DNA from: Tabrizicola_A sp965284335
GTDB lineage: Bacteria; Pseudomonadota; Alphaproteobacteria; Rhodobacterales; Rhodobacteraceae
Length of the DNA stretch: 64,000 nt
Assembly (NCBI RefSeq): GCF_965284335.1
Contig: NZ_OZ260076.1
Reading direction: 5' to 3' (one strand)
Below the pieces are notes generated by a model. It was not told the origin of the DNA. It saw only the letters and a list, made by a program, of their open reading frames with translations, and ran no database searches. A program made the translations under genes and the position numbers. Of the stretch, positions 25,903-34,309 are shown piece by piece. Position 1 is the stretch's first letter, and every line of letters begins with the position of its first letter.

Positions 25903-26514
25903 TTAGGCGGCGTTGTCGTCGTCTTTGATGGAATAGCGATCAATCAACCGCGCCTGCGCCATGAAAAACGCAAACATCACCACCGGCGTGCCAAAGGTTT
26001 CCAGATTGACCCATGCTTCGGTGGACATCAGCCGCCACACCGCCTCGTTTGCGGCGGCCAGCACGAAAAAGAACGCGGTCAGACGGCGGGTCAGGATCAT
26101 CCAGCCTTCGTGCAGCATGGGCAGGGCCTGATCCATGACCATGGACAAATAGGATTGGCCCCGCAAAAGCCCGACCCCCAAGATCGTGCCAAAGGCCACA
26201 TAGACCAGCGTGGGTTTCATCTTCAAGAACCGCTCATCCTTGAGCCAGACCGAGATGCCGCCCAAAACGACGACCAACACCAGCGTCAGAATCTGTATCC
26301 GCGACAGCGTGCCGGTCAGCGCCCAGAAGATGCCCGAGGTGATGACGATCATCACAATAAGCGCCGCCGTCATGACCAAAAAGCCGGAATATTCGCTGCC
26401 GCCGATCAGGAATGTCTGCTCTTTGGTCAGGGTGAAGCCGACAAAGAACAACAGCACCGGCCCCAGTTCCAGCGCGGTTTTTACCCATGGGTTGATCTTG
26501 CGGGCTGTTGTCAT
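25903..26514 (-). CDS. yciB: YciB/IspZ septation-type inner-membrane protein
   Basis: 203 residues with five or six helices. Family features: LELGPVLLFFVGF near the N-terminus, FLKMKPTLVYVAFGTILG, and the motif AFFFVLAAANEAVWR followed by FGTPVVMFAFFMAQ. IspZ/YciB is an inner-membrane protein implicated in septation and envelope synthesis. It lies 46 bases after ftsY on the same strand, so ftsY-yciB may be an operon. Confidence 0.93.
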   Translation of the reverse strand: MTTARKINPWVKTALELGPVLLFFVGFTLTKEQTFLIGGSEYSGFLVMTAALIVMIVITSGIFWALTGTLSRIQILTLVLVVVLGGISVWLKDERFLKMKPTLVYVAFGTILGVGLLRGQSYLSMVMDQALPMLHEGWMILTRRLTAFFFVLAAANEAVWRLMSTEAWVNLETFGTPVVMFAFFMAQARLIDRYSIKDDDNAA

Positions 26515-26560
26515 GGCCTTAGCGTCCTTCGTTTGAAACTGCGCCGTGTTGCGCAGGGTC

Positions 26561-27637
26561 TTAGCTGTCTAGGCCCACCAGCGCGCGGGCAAAGTCTTGG
26601 GGGTCAAAGGGGGCCAGATCGTCAATCTGTTCCCCAAGGCCAATCGCATGGATCGGCAGGCCAAACTTGTCGGCCAGTGACACCAAGACCCCGCCTTTGG
26701 CCGTGCCGTCCAGTTTTGTCATCACCAGACCCGACACATCGGCAATCTTGCGAAAGATTTCCACCTGCGTCACAGCGTTTTGTCCGGTGGTGGCGTCCAG
26801 CACCAAAAGCGTGTTGTGCGGCGCGCTGGGGTCCACCTTGCGGATCACGCGGATGATCTTGGCCAGCTCTTCCATCAGATCGGCGCGGTTTTGCAAACGG
26901 CCTGCGGTGTCGATCATCAAGAGATCCGCGCCATCCGCCTGTGCCCGTGTCAGCGCATCAAAAGCAAGGCTTGCGGGGTCTGACCCTTCGGGCGCGGTCA
27001 GAACCGGCACGCCCGCGCGCTGGCCCCAGACCTGCAACTGTTCGACGGCTGCCGCGCGAAAGGTGTCGCCTGCCGCAATCACCACCGATTTTCCGGCGGC
27101 GCGGAATTGGCTGGCCAGCTTGCCGATGGTGGTGGTCTTGCCCGATCCGTTCACGCCCACCACCAGCACCACCTGCGGCTTTTGGGGATAAAGCGGAAGA
27201 GGGCGCGCCACGGGTTCCATGATGCGCGCCACCTCATCGGCCAAAGCTTGACGCAGTTCGGTGGCGCCGATCTTTTTGCCAAAGCGGCCCTCGGCGATAT
27301 TGGCGGTGACGCGGGTGGCGGTTTCAACGCCCATATCGGCCTGAATGAGCACATCTTCCAGACTTTCCAGCATCGCATCATCCAAGACGCGGCGCGGCTC
27401 ATCGGCTTTGCCAAAAAACCGGCCCAAAAGGCCGGGCTTTGCGGGTTCGGCCAGAGTTTCCGGCGGGGGCGCGGTGGTTTGGCTCTCGGCTCTTGGCGCG
27501 GGCGCGGGGGTGAGGCTGATCTCTGCCGCCGTCTCTGCCGTCGTCTCTGACCCTTCGGCCACCAGTGCCTCTAACCCCTCACCGATTTTGTCCGAGGAGC
27601 GGAACATCCGTTCCTTGAGTTTCTTGAAAAAGGACAT
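26561..27637 (-). CDS. ftsY: Signal recognition particle receptor FtsY
   Basis: 358 residues. It has a short acidic, Ala/Pro-rich N-terminal region (to about residue 65) and then the NG GTPase domain. G1 P-loop GVNGSGKTTTIGKLA, G3 DTAGRLQNRADLMEEL, G4 TKLDGTAKGG and the C-terminal ALVGLD. FtsY docks ribosome-SRP complexes at the membrane for cotranslational insertion. The start ATG gives MSFFKKLKERMF, a basic amphipathic segment that is usual for membrane targeting. Confidence 0.97.
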   Translation of the reverse strand: MSFFKKLKERMFRSSDKIGEGLEALVAEGSETTAETAAEISLTPAPAPRAESQTTAPPPETLAEPAKPGLLGRFFGKADEPRRVLDDAMLESLEDVLIQADMGVETATRVTANIAEGRFGKKIGATELRQALADEVARIMEPVARPLPLYPQKPQVVLVVGVNGSGKTTTIGKLASQFRAAGKSVVIAAGDTFRAAAVEQLQVWGQRAGVPVLTAPEGSDPASLAFDALTRAQADGADLLMIDTAGRLQNRADLMEELAKIIRVIRKVDPSAPHNTLLVLDATTGQNAVTQVEIFRKIADVSGLVMTKLDGTAKGGVLVSLADKFGLPIHAIGLGEQIDDLAPFDPQDFARALVGLDS

Positions 27638-27801
27638 GGGCGCGCCTTTGGCTGTTTCCCTTCACCTAGTCAATTTGCGCCCCAAGGGGAAGGGTCTGGC
27701 TGTGAATGGCCGAAAAGGGGGGCGGTATGGCGGCGCTGATTTTAGGCATCTTTGGCAAAATCCCGGCTGTTCGCCGGGTTCTGCCGTGCTAAATTGGGAT
27801 C

Positions 27802-28869
27802 ATGCGTGATTTTAGCCCGAATTCTGGTTCTCATTCTTTGCCGCTGTTCGTTTTTGCCTTGGCCGCAGCCAGCCCGCTATTTTTGTTGGCGCTGGGCATA
27901 TGGGCAGGCGGTGTGTGGGCCTTTGCCGGGCTTTTCTACATGACCGTTCTTGTGGCGCTTTTGGATCAGATCAAGGGTCTGTTCATGGGCGATGCGCCCG
28001 AGGGGGCCGAGTTTCCTGCCGCTGACGGGTTGCTCTTCGGATTGGCCTGCGGCCACCTCATCGCGCTGCCGCTGGTGGTATGGGCGGTGGCGGGGGACAG
28101 TGGGCTGTCGGGGTGGTCGCGCGCGGGGCTGATGCTGGGGGCGGGGTTGTGGTTTGGGCAGGTGTCCAACCCCATGGCGCATGAGTTGATCCATCGCGGC
28201 AACCGGGTGCTTTATGGGCTGGGGGTGGCGGTTTATACGAGCCTTTTGTTCGGCCATCATGCCAGCGCCCACCGTCTGGTGCATCACCGCCATGCCGCCA
28301 GTGCCGCTGATCCCAATTCGGCCCGCGCGGGTGAGGGGTTTTACCGCTTTTTCCTGCGCGCATGGGTGGGCAGTTTTGAGCGCGGCTGGGAGGCTGAAAA
28401 TGCGCTGCGCGCCCGGTCCACCTCGGGGCGGGGGCTGCATCCTTATGCGGTCTATGTGGGGGGGGCTGTGTTGGCGCTGGGCTTTGGCTTTGCGATGGGC
28501 GGCCTATGGGGTGTGGTGGTCTGGGCCTTGTTGTCGCTGCATGCCCAAATGCAGCTGATGCTGTCGGATTATGTCCAGCACTATGGTCTGAGCCGGGCTG
28601 TGCAGCACGATGGGCGGCTGGAGCCTGTCGGCCCGCGCCATTCGTGGAATGCGCCGCAGTGGTTTTCCTCGGCCATGATGCTGAACGCGCCGCGCCATTC
28701 TGACCACCATGCGCATCCCGCACGGCCCTATCCCGCCTTGCGCCTGCCCGCGGCCGATGAGGCCCCGCATCTGCCTTGGCCCTTGCCCGCCGCTTGCACG
28801 CTGGCCCTTGTGCCGCCTTTGTGGAAGCGGATGATCCGCCCGCATCTGGCCCGGTGGAAAACGACATGA
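27802..28869 (+). CDS. AlkB-type alkane 1-monooxygenase / membrane fatty-acid-desaturase superfamily
   Basis: 355 residues, integral-membrane non-heme di-iron hydroxylase. It has histidine boxes: HELIH (after NPMA), an extended second box HHASAHRLVHHRHAA followed by DPNSARAGEGFYRF, and RHSDHHAHPARPY near the C-terminus, plus DYVQHYGL. These match alkane 1-monooxygenases (omega-hydroxylation of n-alkanes) rather than acyl desaturases. It is somewhat shorter than typical AlkB. No rubredoxin gene is adjacent, so the electron donor must be encoded elsewhere. The stop overlaps the start of the next gene (ATGA). Confidence 0.88.
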   Translation: MRDFSPNSGSHSLPLFVFALAAASPLFLLALGIWAGGVWAFAGLFYMTVLVALLDQIKGLFMGDAPEGAEFPAADGLLFGLACGHLIALPLVVWAVAGDSGLSGWSRAGLMLGAGLWFGQVSNPMAHELIHRGNRVLYGLGVAVYTSLLFGHHASAHRLVHHRHAASAADPNSARAGEGFYRFFLRAWVGSFERGWEAENALRARSTSGRGLHPYAVYVGGAVLALGFGFAMGGLWGVVVWALLSLHAQMQLMLSDYVQHYGLSRAVQHDGRLEPVGPRHSWNAPQWFSSAMMLNAPRHSDHHAHPARPYPALRLPAADEAPHLPWPLPAACTLALVPPLWKRMIRPHLARWKTT

Positions 28870-29297
28870 GACATGCGATTCTAGCCATGATTTTGGCCTG
28901 TCTTGCCGCCCCCGCGCTGGGCGAGGGAACTGGTGCGGGCGGTGGCCCTGAGGAGATTCCGGGTGGCCCGCCCTTGGATGCGCGCGCCTTTGATGCGCTG
29001 ACGCTGGGTAAACGGATGGACACCTTTGACCCGCTGACCCTTTATGGCATTGAAGAATTCCTGCCCGGCCAGCGAGCGATCTGGAAAGACGCCACGGGCT
29101 GCAAATCGGCGACTTGGGCGCAGGTGGGCGAGCAGATTTGCTTTTACTATGAAGATGCCCCCGACGCGCCCGATTGCTGGGTCTACAACATCCACGAAGG
29201 TCAGCTCTGGGGCTGGTATGAGGGCAGGACCGATGGCCCCGTTGTGCGGCTGGAACCCGGCAACAGCCCGATGGCTTGTGAGTTTATCGGCGCCTAG
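28866..29297 (+). CDS. Small secreted protein coupled to alkB-like gene
   Basis: 143 residues with a signal peptide (MRHAILAMILACLAAPALG). The mature part is acidic, with a Gly/Pro-rich linker and a compact domain containing four cysteines (GCKSATW, QICFYYED, PDCWVYNIH, MACEF). The spacing suggests one or two disulfides. I recognise no family. The ATG overlaps the hydroxylase TGA by ATGA, so translation is coupled. The pairing hints at a function together, but could also be simple operon packing. Confidence 0.75.
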   Translation: MRHAILAMILACLAAPALGEGTGAGGGPEEIPGGPPLDARAFDALTLGKRMDTFDPLTLYGIEEFLPGQRAIWKDATGCKSATWAQVGEQICFYYEDAPDAPDCWVYNIHEGQLWGWYEGRTDGPVVRLEPGNSPMACEFIGA

Positions 29298-29300
29298 CCT

Positions 29301-30857
29301 TTAAAACAGACTGCCCTGATCCGGCCCGCCCTCTGCCTTGCCCTTTTTCGCAGGCCGCGCGCCAAGCGCCAGCGTGCCATCGGCGAATTCGATCTCGAGA
29401 TGCGCGCCCCGTTCGGCCCCGGCCTTGGTGGTCACCACATGGCCATCGGCGCGCACCACGGCAAAGCCGCGCTTCAGCGTTTCGCGATAGCCCAAGGTCA
29501 GGCGGGTGCGGTCGATCTGTTCCAGCCGCGCGGCCAGATCGGCCAGTTTGCGGCTGGGCGCGGCCTGCAACCGCGCTTCAAGCGCGGCCAGCCTGTCACG
29601 GTCGCGCGCCATGTCACGCGCCGCGCCCGACATCAGCCGCGCCAGCGCAGGCTCCAGCCGCGAGGCCCATTTGTCCAACCCGGCCGCCTTGCGCTCCATC
29701 GCCAAGGCGCTGCGGTCGGATAGTCGCTGGGCGCGGGTCTGCAGATCGGTGGCCTTGGTGGCGATCAGGCCGGTCAGCGTCTCTACCCGCAGACGTGCGG
29801 CGCGTTCAAAGGCCGCGCGCTTGCGCGCCGCCGCCATGCCAAGCGCGCCGCTCAGACGGCCCGACCACAGATCAAGCCTTTGGGCCGGCTGAGCCACCAA
29901 TGTCTCAAGCCGGGGCAGGGCGCGGGCCAGATCCCGCAGGCGCTGGCCTCGCACCATGGCCCCTTGGGCCACCGCCCGGCTTTGCCGCGCGCCCAAGGCG
30001 TCCAGCGTGGCCAAGAGCTCCAGCCGCACCGGCACCGCCAATTCCGCCGCCGCCGTGGGCGTCGGCGCGCGCAGATCGGCGGCATAGTCGATCAGCGTGG
30101 TGTCGGTTTCATGCCCCACCGCCGAGATCAGCGGGATCCGGCTGGCCGCCGCCGCGCGCACCACGATTTCCTCGTTGAACCCCCACAGATCCTCCAGACT
30201 GCCGCCGCCGCGCGCGACGATCAACAGATCTGGCCGGGGCACTGGCCCACCCGGATCCAGCGCGTTGAACCCGCGAATGGCCGCCGCCACCTCAGCCGCG
30301 CAGGCTTGGCCCTGCACCGCCACCGGCCAGATCAGCACATGGCGCGGGAAACGGTCGCGCAAGCGGTGCAAGATATCGCGGATCACCGCCCCCGAGGGCG
30401 AGGTGATCACCCCGATCACGCTTGGCAAATAGGGAATGGCCTTTTTGCGGCCCGCATCAAACAGCCCCTCGGCCCCCAGTGCGGCGCGGCGCTTTTCCAG
30501 CATCGCCATCAGCGCGCCCGCCCCGGCGGGGGCGACATCCTCGACGATCAACTGATATTTCGACTGGCCCGGAAAGGTGGTCATCCGGCCCGTCGCGATG
30601 ACCTCCATCCCCTCTTCGGGGCGGGTCTGCATCTTGGCCAGCTGCCCTTTCCACGAAATCGCGGCAATCACGCTGCGATCATCCTTGAGGTCGAAATACA
30701 AATGCCCCGAGGCCGGACGCGACACCCGCCCCACCTCGCCGCGCACGCGGACAAGCCCAAACTCGCCCTCAATCACCCGCTTCACCGCGCCGGACAGTTC
30801 CGAGACGGTGTATTCGGGCTGGTTTGACGGGGTCGGGGCGTCTTCGAACATATCCAT
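29301..30857 (-). CDS. xseA: Exodeoxyribonuclease VII large subunit
   Basis: 518 residues. N-terminal OB-fold tRNA_anti-like domain (YTVSELSGAVKRVIEGEF; GHLYFDLKDDRSVIAA), then the catalytic core with TSPSGAVIRDILHRLRDRFP, VARGGGSLEDLWGFNEE and SAVGHETDTTLIDYAAD. A long alpha-helical coiled region follows. With XseB it degrades single-stranded DNA to oligonucleotides. The ATG at 30857 (or the one two codons later) is the sensible start; the frame runs far upstream but is antisense to the next gene there. It converges on the small secreted protein gene with three bases between. Confidence 0.95.
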   Translation of the reverse strand: MDMFEDAPTPSNQPEYTVSELSGAVKRVIEGEFGLVRVRGEVGRVSRPASGHLYFDLKDDRSVIAAISWKGQLAKMQTRPEEGMEVIATGRMTTFPGQSKYQLIVEDVAPAGAGALMAMLEKRRAALGAEGLFDAGRKKAIPYLPSVIGVITSPSGAVIRDILHRLRDRFPRHVLIWPVAVQGQACAAEVAAAIRGFNALDPGGPVPRPDLLIVARGGGSLEDLWGFNEEIVVRAAAASRIPLISAVGHETDTTLIDYAADLRAPTPTAAAELAVPVRLELLATLDALGARQSRAVAQGAMVRGQRLRDLARALPRLETLVAQPAQRLDLWSGRLSGALGMAAARKRAAFERAARLRVETLTGLIATKATDLQTRAQRLSDRSALAMERKAAGLDKWASRLEPALARLMSGAARDMARDRDRLAALEARLQAAPSRKLADLAARLEQIDRTRLTLGYRETLKRGFAVVRADGHVVTTKAGAERGAHLEIEFADGTLALGARPAKKGKAEGGPDQGSLF

Positions 30858-30945
30858 GCGCCCAAGATATGAAAGCCGCGCGCCAAGGGGAAGGGGTTGC
30901 GAGCGGCGCACAACTGCGGGCAGAGTGGGGGCCAGAGGTGCAGAT

Positions 30946-32685
30946 ATGGTTACGACGATTGAATGGTTTGAGACGCATGGAACCGAGGCTGAAAAGGCGC
31001 TCATCGCGGCCTGCCGGGTTGGTGGCGGCCACAAGGCCAATGGCGGCAAGCTGCCGCAGGTGGGCAACACCGATGCCGCCGTCACCGTCCGGGCCGATCT
31101 GATCCGGCTGCTGGCCGTGCAGGCGACCAGCCTGCACGAACAGGGCGTCTGGCTGGAAGGCGCGGTGATCACGGGGCAGTTGAATCTGAGCTTTGCCAAA
31201 TGCCGGGGCAGGCTGGTGCTGGACAGCTGCCGCTTCGCAGAAAAGCCCCGGATCGCGCATGTCGAACTGGCCGAATTGTCGTTGGAGGGTAGCCATCTCC
31301 CCGGCCTCTTCGCCCAAGGGAGCGTGGTGAGGGGGTCGGTATTCCTGCGTGATGTGAATGCGATGGGAACGGTAGATCTGAACGCGGCGCAAGTTGGTGG
31401 GCAGCTTTCTTGCACAGGTGCAAAGCTGAACGGAGGCAAAGACGAGAAGGGTAATCGGTTAAAGGCGCTGAATGCCCAAGGGGCCATGGTGACGGGATCG
31501 GTGTTTCTGCGCGGTGTGACGGCGACTGGAAGTCTGTATGTGAGCGGGGCGCAGATCGGCGGGCAGCTTGACTGCGAGGGTGCGACGCTGAACGGGGACG
31601 AAGATGCGACGGGCAATCCGCTACGATCGCTGAACGCCCAAGGGGCGGTGGTAACGGGGGATATGTTCTTGACCGATGTGACGGCGGTGGGAACGGTGGA
31701 TGTAGCCGGGGCGCAGATTGGTGGGCAGCTTGCCTGCAAAGGTGCGATGCTGAACGGGGGTGAGGGCATTGCGCTGCGTGCCCAATCGCTGCGGGTCCAG
31801 GGCTTCTTTTTCCGCAAGGTCAGGGCAGTCACGGGCTGGGTTGATCTAGGGTCGGCCCGTGTGGGTGATCTGGTGGATGATGCGGCGTCTTGGGATTTAT
31901 GCGGCGACAGGGTGATCCTTGACGGGTTCATCTATGACCAGATCGGTGGCAACAGCGCGCCCAAAACCTTTGCCACTCGCAAGAATTGGCTGGCCAAGGG
32001 ATCCCGGTTTGACGGCGAGTTCTACCCCCAGCCCTACACCCAGTTTGCCAAAGTCATGCGCGCGGCGGGGCACGCGGGCGAGGCCCGCAAGGCTTTGATC
32101 GCGCGCGATACCATCTTGTTTCAAGAGGCAGAGCAGGAAGATCGAGAGGCGCTTCTTGCGGCTTATCAATATGATGTGCCGACCAAAGCTGACAGTGGTG
32201 TTATTTGGCTCCGGCTTCATTCTCGACGCGCTTGGGCCAGCCTGTCACGCCGGGTTATCGGTTATGGTCATCGCCCGGAATATGCATTCTTCTGGGCTTT
32301 GGCAGCATGGGGGCTTGGGGCCGTTGTCTATTTTTTGGCCTATCGGTGCGGCCTGATGGTGCCGAATTCTGATGTCATCATGGTCTCGCAAGAATGGCTT
32401 AACTCTGTTGAGGCGAACCGAGTTGCGCCAACAGCGGTCTGGATGGGCGATACCGTCGGGGCTTCGGCCCATTATGAGACCTTTTACTCAGCCATCTTCG
32501 CCTTGGACAAATTCCTGCCGCTGGTCGATCTGGGACAAGAAAGCGCTTGGGCGATTACGACCACGACCAACACTGGCATCGCCCTGCGCTGGGCGACCTT
32601 TGCTTATCAAATTGCGGGCTGGGTCGTCACCTCGCTTGGCATCGCGGCAATCACCGGCTTTGTTCAACGCAATGCGCCCGACTGA
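30946..32685 (+). CDS. Repeat-containing membrane protein (beta-helix-like repeats, C-terminal helices)
   Basis: 579 residues. The middle has 54-residue repeats beginning at residues 158, 212 and (partial) 266, each containing GA-x-LNG, then NAQGA-V-TG, then GAQIGGQL. The pattern of short hydrophobic strands (GSVFLRGV, GSLYVSGAQIGGQL) looks like a right-handed beta-helix or pentapeptide-like solenoid. The C-terminus has membrane segments (AFFWALAAWGLGAVVYFLA; YQIAGWVVTSLGIAAITGF) flanking FALDKFLPLVDLGQESAW, a segment found at the end of several repeat-plus-membrane bacterial proteins. Function unknown. The start ATG at 30946 is 88 bases from divergent xseA. Confidence 0.8.
   Translation: MVTTIEWFETHGTEAEKALIAACRVGGGHKANGGKLPQVGNTDAAVTVRADLIRLLAVQATSLHEQGVWLEGAVITGQLNLSFAKCRGRLVLDSCRFAEKPRIAHVELAELSLEGSHLPGLFAQGSVVRGSVFLRDVNAMGTVDLNAAQVGGQLSCTGAKLNGGKDEKGNRLKALNAQGAMVTGSVFLRGVTATGSLYVSGAQIGGQLDCEGATLNGDEDATGNPLRSLNAQGAVVTGDMFLTDVTAVGTVDVAGAQIGGQLACKGAMLNGGEGIALRAQSLRVQGFFFRKVRAVTGWVDLGSARVGDLVDDAASWDLCGDRVILDGFIYDQIGGNSAPKTFATRKNWLAKGSRFDGEFYPQPYTQFAKVMRAAGHAGEARKALIARDTILFQEAEQEDREALLAAYQYDVPTKADSGVIWLRLHSRRAWASLSRRVIGYGHRPEYAFFWALAAWGLGAVVYFLAYRCGLMVPNSDVIMVSQEWLNSVEANRVAPTAVWMGDTVGASAHYETFYSAIFALDKFLPLVDLGQESAWAITTTTNTGIALRWATFAYQIAGWVVTSLGIAAITGFVQRNAPD
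31300..31760 (+). repeat. 162-bp in-frame tandem repeats
   Basis: Successive units start at 31417, 31579 and 31741, exactly 162 bases apart, with a partial unit before. The identical cores (e.g. GGGCAGCTT following GCGCAGAT) show internal duplication. The third full unit breaks off after the GA-x-LNG motif. Confidence 0.9.
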
Positions 32686-32757
32686 GCGGTCCCTTGGGTC
32701 TTGCGTCGCGGCATCGGCGCGGCTATCCGGCCCACAGCACAATCGGGGGGCTTTGCC

Positions 32758-34020
32758 ATGAACATCCTCATCCTGGGCAGCGGTGGGCGCGAACATGCGC
32801 TGGCTTGGGCGGTCAAGCAGAACCCGAAATGCGACCGGCTGATCGTGGCGCCGGGCAATGCGGGGATCGCGCAGCTGGCAGAGCTGGCGGATATCAACAT
32901 TCTCGATGGCGCGGCAGTGGCGAATTTCTGCGAAGAAAACGCCATTGATTTCGTGATCATCGGCCCCGAGGCGCCTTTGGCGGCAGGCGTGGCCGATGCC
33001 ACCCGCGCGGCGGGGTTGTTGACCTTTGGGCCATCGGCGGCGGCGGCGCGGCTGGAGGCCTCCAAGGGCTTTACCAAGGAAATCTGCGACGCCTGTGGCG
33101 CGCCGACCGCCGGATATGCCCGATTTACCGAAGCCGCCCCCGCGCGGGCCTATGTCACGGCCATGGGCGCGCCCATTGTGGTCAAGGCGGACGGGTTGGC
33201 GGCCGGCAAGGGTGTGATCGTGGCCATGACGCTGGATGAGGCGCTGGCTGCCATCGACGACATGTTCGGCGGCGAGTTTGGCGCCGCCGGGGCGGAGGTG
33301 GTGATCGAAGAATTCATGACCGGCGAAGAGGCCAGCTTTTTCATCCTGACAGATGGCGTCAACGCCCTGCCCATCGGCACGGCGCAGGATCACAAGCGGG
33401 TGGGGGATGGCGACACCGGGCCGAATACCGGCGGCATGGGGGCCTATTCGCCTGCACCCGTGCTGACCGATGCGATCGCCGCCCGCGCCATGGATGAAAT
33501 CGTGATGCCCACCATCCGCGAAATGGCCCGGCGCGGCACGCCCTATCAAGGCGTGCTTTATGCCGGGCTGATGATCAAGGACGGTCAAGGGCGGCTGGTG
33601 GAATACAACGCCCGTTTTGGCGATCCTGAAACCCAAGTGCTGATGCTGCGCCTTGGCGCGCAGGCGCTGGATTTGATGCTGGCCTGTGCCGAGGGGCGCC
33701 TGAATGAGGCAAAGGTCAACTGGGCCGAGGATCATGCGATCACCGTGGTCATGGCCGCCAAGGGCTATCCGGGGGCCTATGAAAAGGGCAGCCATATCCG
33801 AGGCCTGTCGCGGATGCCCGAAGACAGCCGCCACATGGTGTTTCATGCAGGCACTGCCGAGAAGGATGGCCGTATCGTCGCCAATGGCGGGCGGGTTTTG
33901 AACATCACGGCGCGGGGCGACAGTTTGGCCGAGGCGCGCAACCGGGCCTATGCGATGATTGATCACCTTGACTGGCCCGAGGGCTTTTGCCGATCAGACA
34001 TCGGCTGGCGCGCTTTGTGA
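32758..34020 (+). CDS. purD: Phosphoribosylamine-glycine ligase
   Basis: 420 residues. GARS enzyme of purine biosynthesis: joins glycine to 5-phosphoribosylamine using ATP. Motifs: MNILILGSGGREHALAW, VIIGPEAPLAAGVAD, VVKADGLAAGKGV (ATP-grasp), and DTGPNTGGMGAYSPAP (family signature), with NARFGDPETQVLM. Start ATG 32758. A GC-rich palindromic element follows the stop. Confidence 0.98.
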   Translation: MNILILGSGGREHALAWAVKQNPKCDRLIVAPGNAGIAQLAELADINILDGAAVANFCEENAIDFVIIGPEAPLAAGVADATRAAGLLTFGPSAAAARLEASKGFTKEICDACGAPTAGYARFTEAAPARAYVTAMGAPIVVKADGLAAGKGVIVAMTLDEALAAIDDMFGGEFGAAGAEVVIEEFMTGEEASFFILTDGVNALPIGTAQDHKRVGDGDTGPNTGGMGAYSPAPVLTDAIAARAMDEIVMPTIREMARRGTPYQGVLYAGLMIKDGQGRLVEYNARFGDPETQVLMLRLGAQALDLMLACAEGRLNEAKVNWAEDHAITVVMAAKGYPGAYEKGSHIRGLSRMPEDSRHMVFHAGTAEKDGRIVANGGRVLNITARGDSLAEARNRAYAMIDHLDWPEGFCRSDIGWRAL

Positions 34021-34024
34021 CCAA

Positions 34025-34051
34025 AGGGGCAGGGGGGGCCGTCTGCCCCCC
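34025..34051 (+). terminator. GC hairpin after purD
   Basis: Seven G:C pairs (34033-34039 with 34045-34051, loop of five) form directly after the purD stop. There is no U-tract, so it is a possible pause or a Rho-assisted terminator rather than a classical intrinsic one. Confidence 0.45.
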
Positions 34052-34067
34052 TCTGGCCTGCGGCCAT

Positions 34068-34154
34068 TCACCCCCAGAGAGTATTTCAAAAGGCGCAACT
34101 AGAAGAACGCTTCCCTTCATGATTTGCGCCTTTCCAAATACTCTGCGGGGGTGA
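34068..34154. repeat. Large intergenic inverted repeat with AGTATTT core
   Basis: Two 31-base arms (34068-34098 and 34124-34154) match as inverted copies at 27 of 31 positions around a 25-base spacer. Each arm carries CACCCCC, AGAGTATTT and AAAGGCGCAA blocks. GC-rich hairpins flank it (34033-34051; 34171-34188). The AGTATTT-type palindrome resembles intergenic elements I know to be frequent in Rhodobacteraceae genomes. It is probably a dispersed element. Confidence 0.8.
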
Positions 34155-34309
34155 GCGCGGCACGCGCGAGGGGGGTGCAAGCCCCCCTGATGGCCGCGCA
34201 GCCCCAAGAAATAGGCGGCCGTGCGGCAGATGGTCCGGTTTGGCCCCTTGCGGGGGGCGGGCGGGGGCCCTAAAGAAGCGCCGGATTTGATTGGCGACGG
34301 GAGATGCCC

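Noticed and set aside
30858..31931. N-terminal extension of xseA to 876 residues
   Set aside because: Antisense to the repeat-containing gene. The conserved OB-fold domain begins at 30857.
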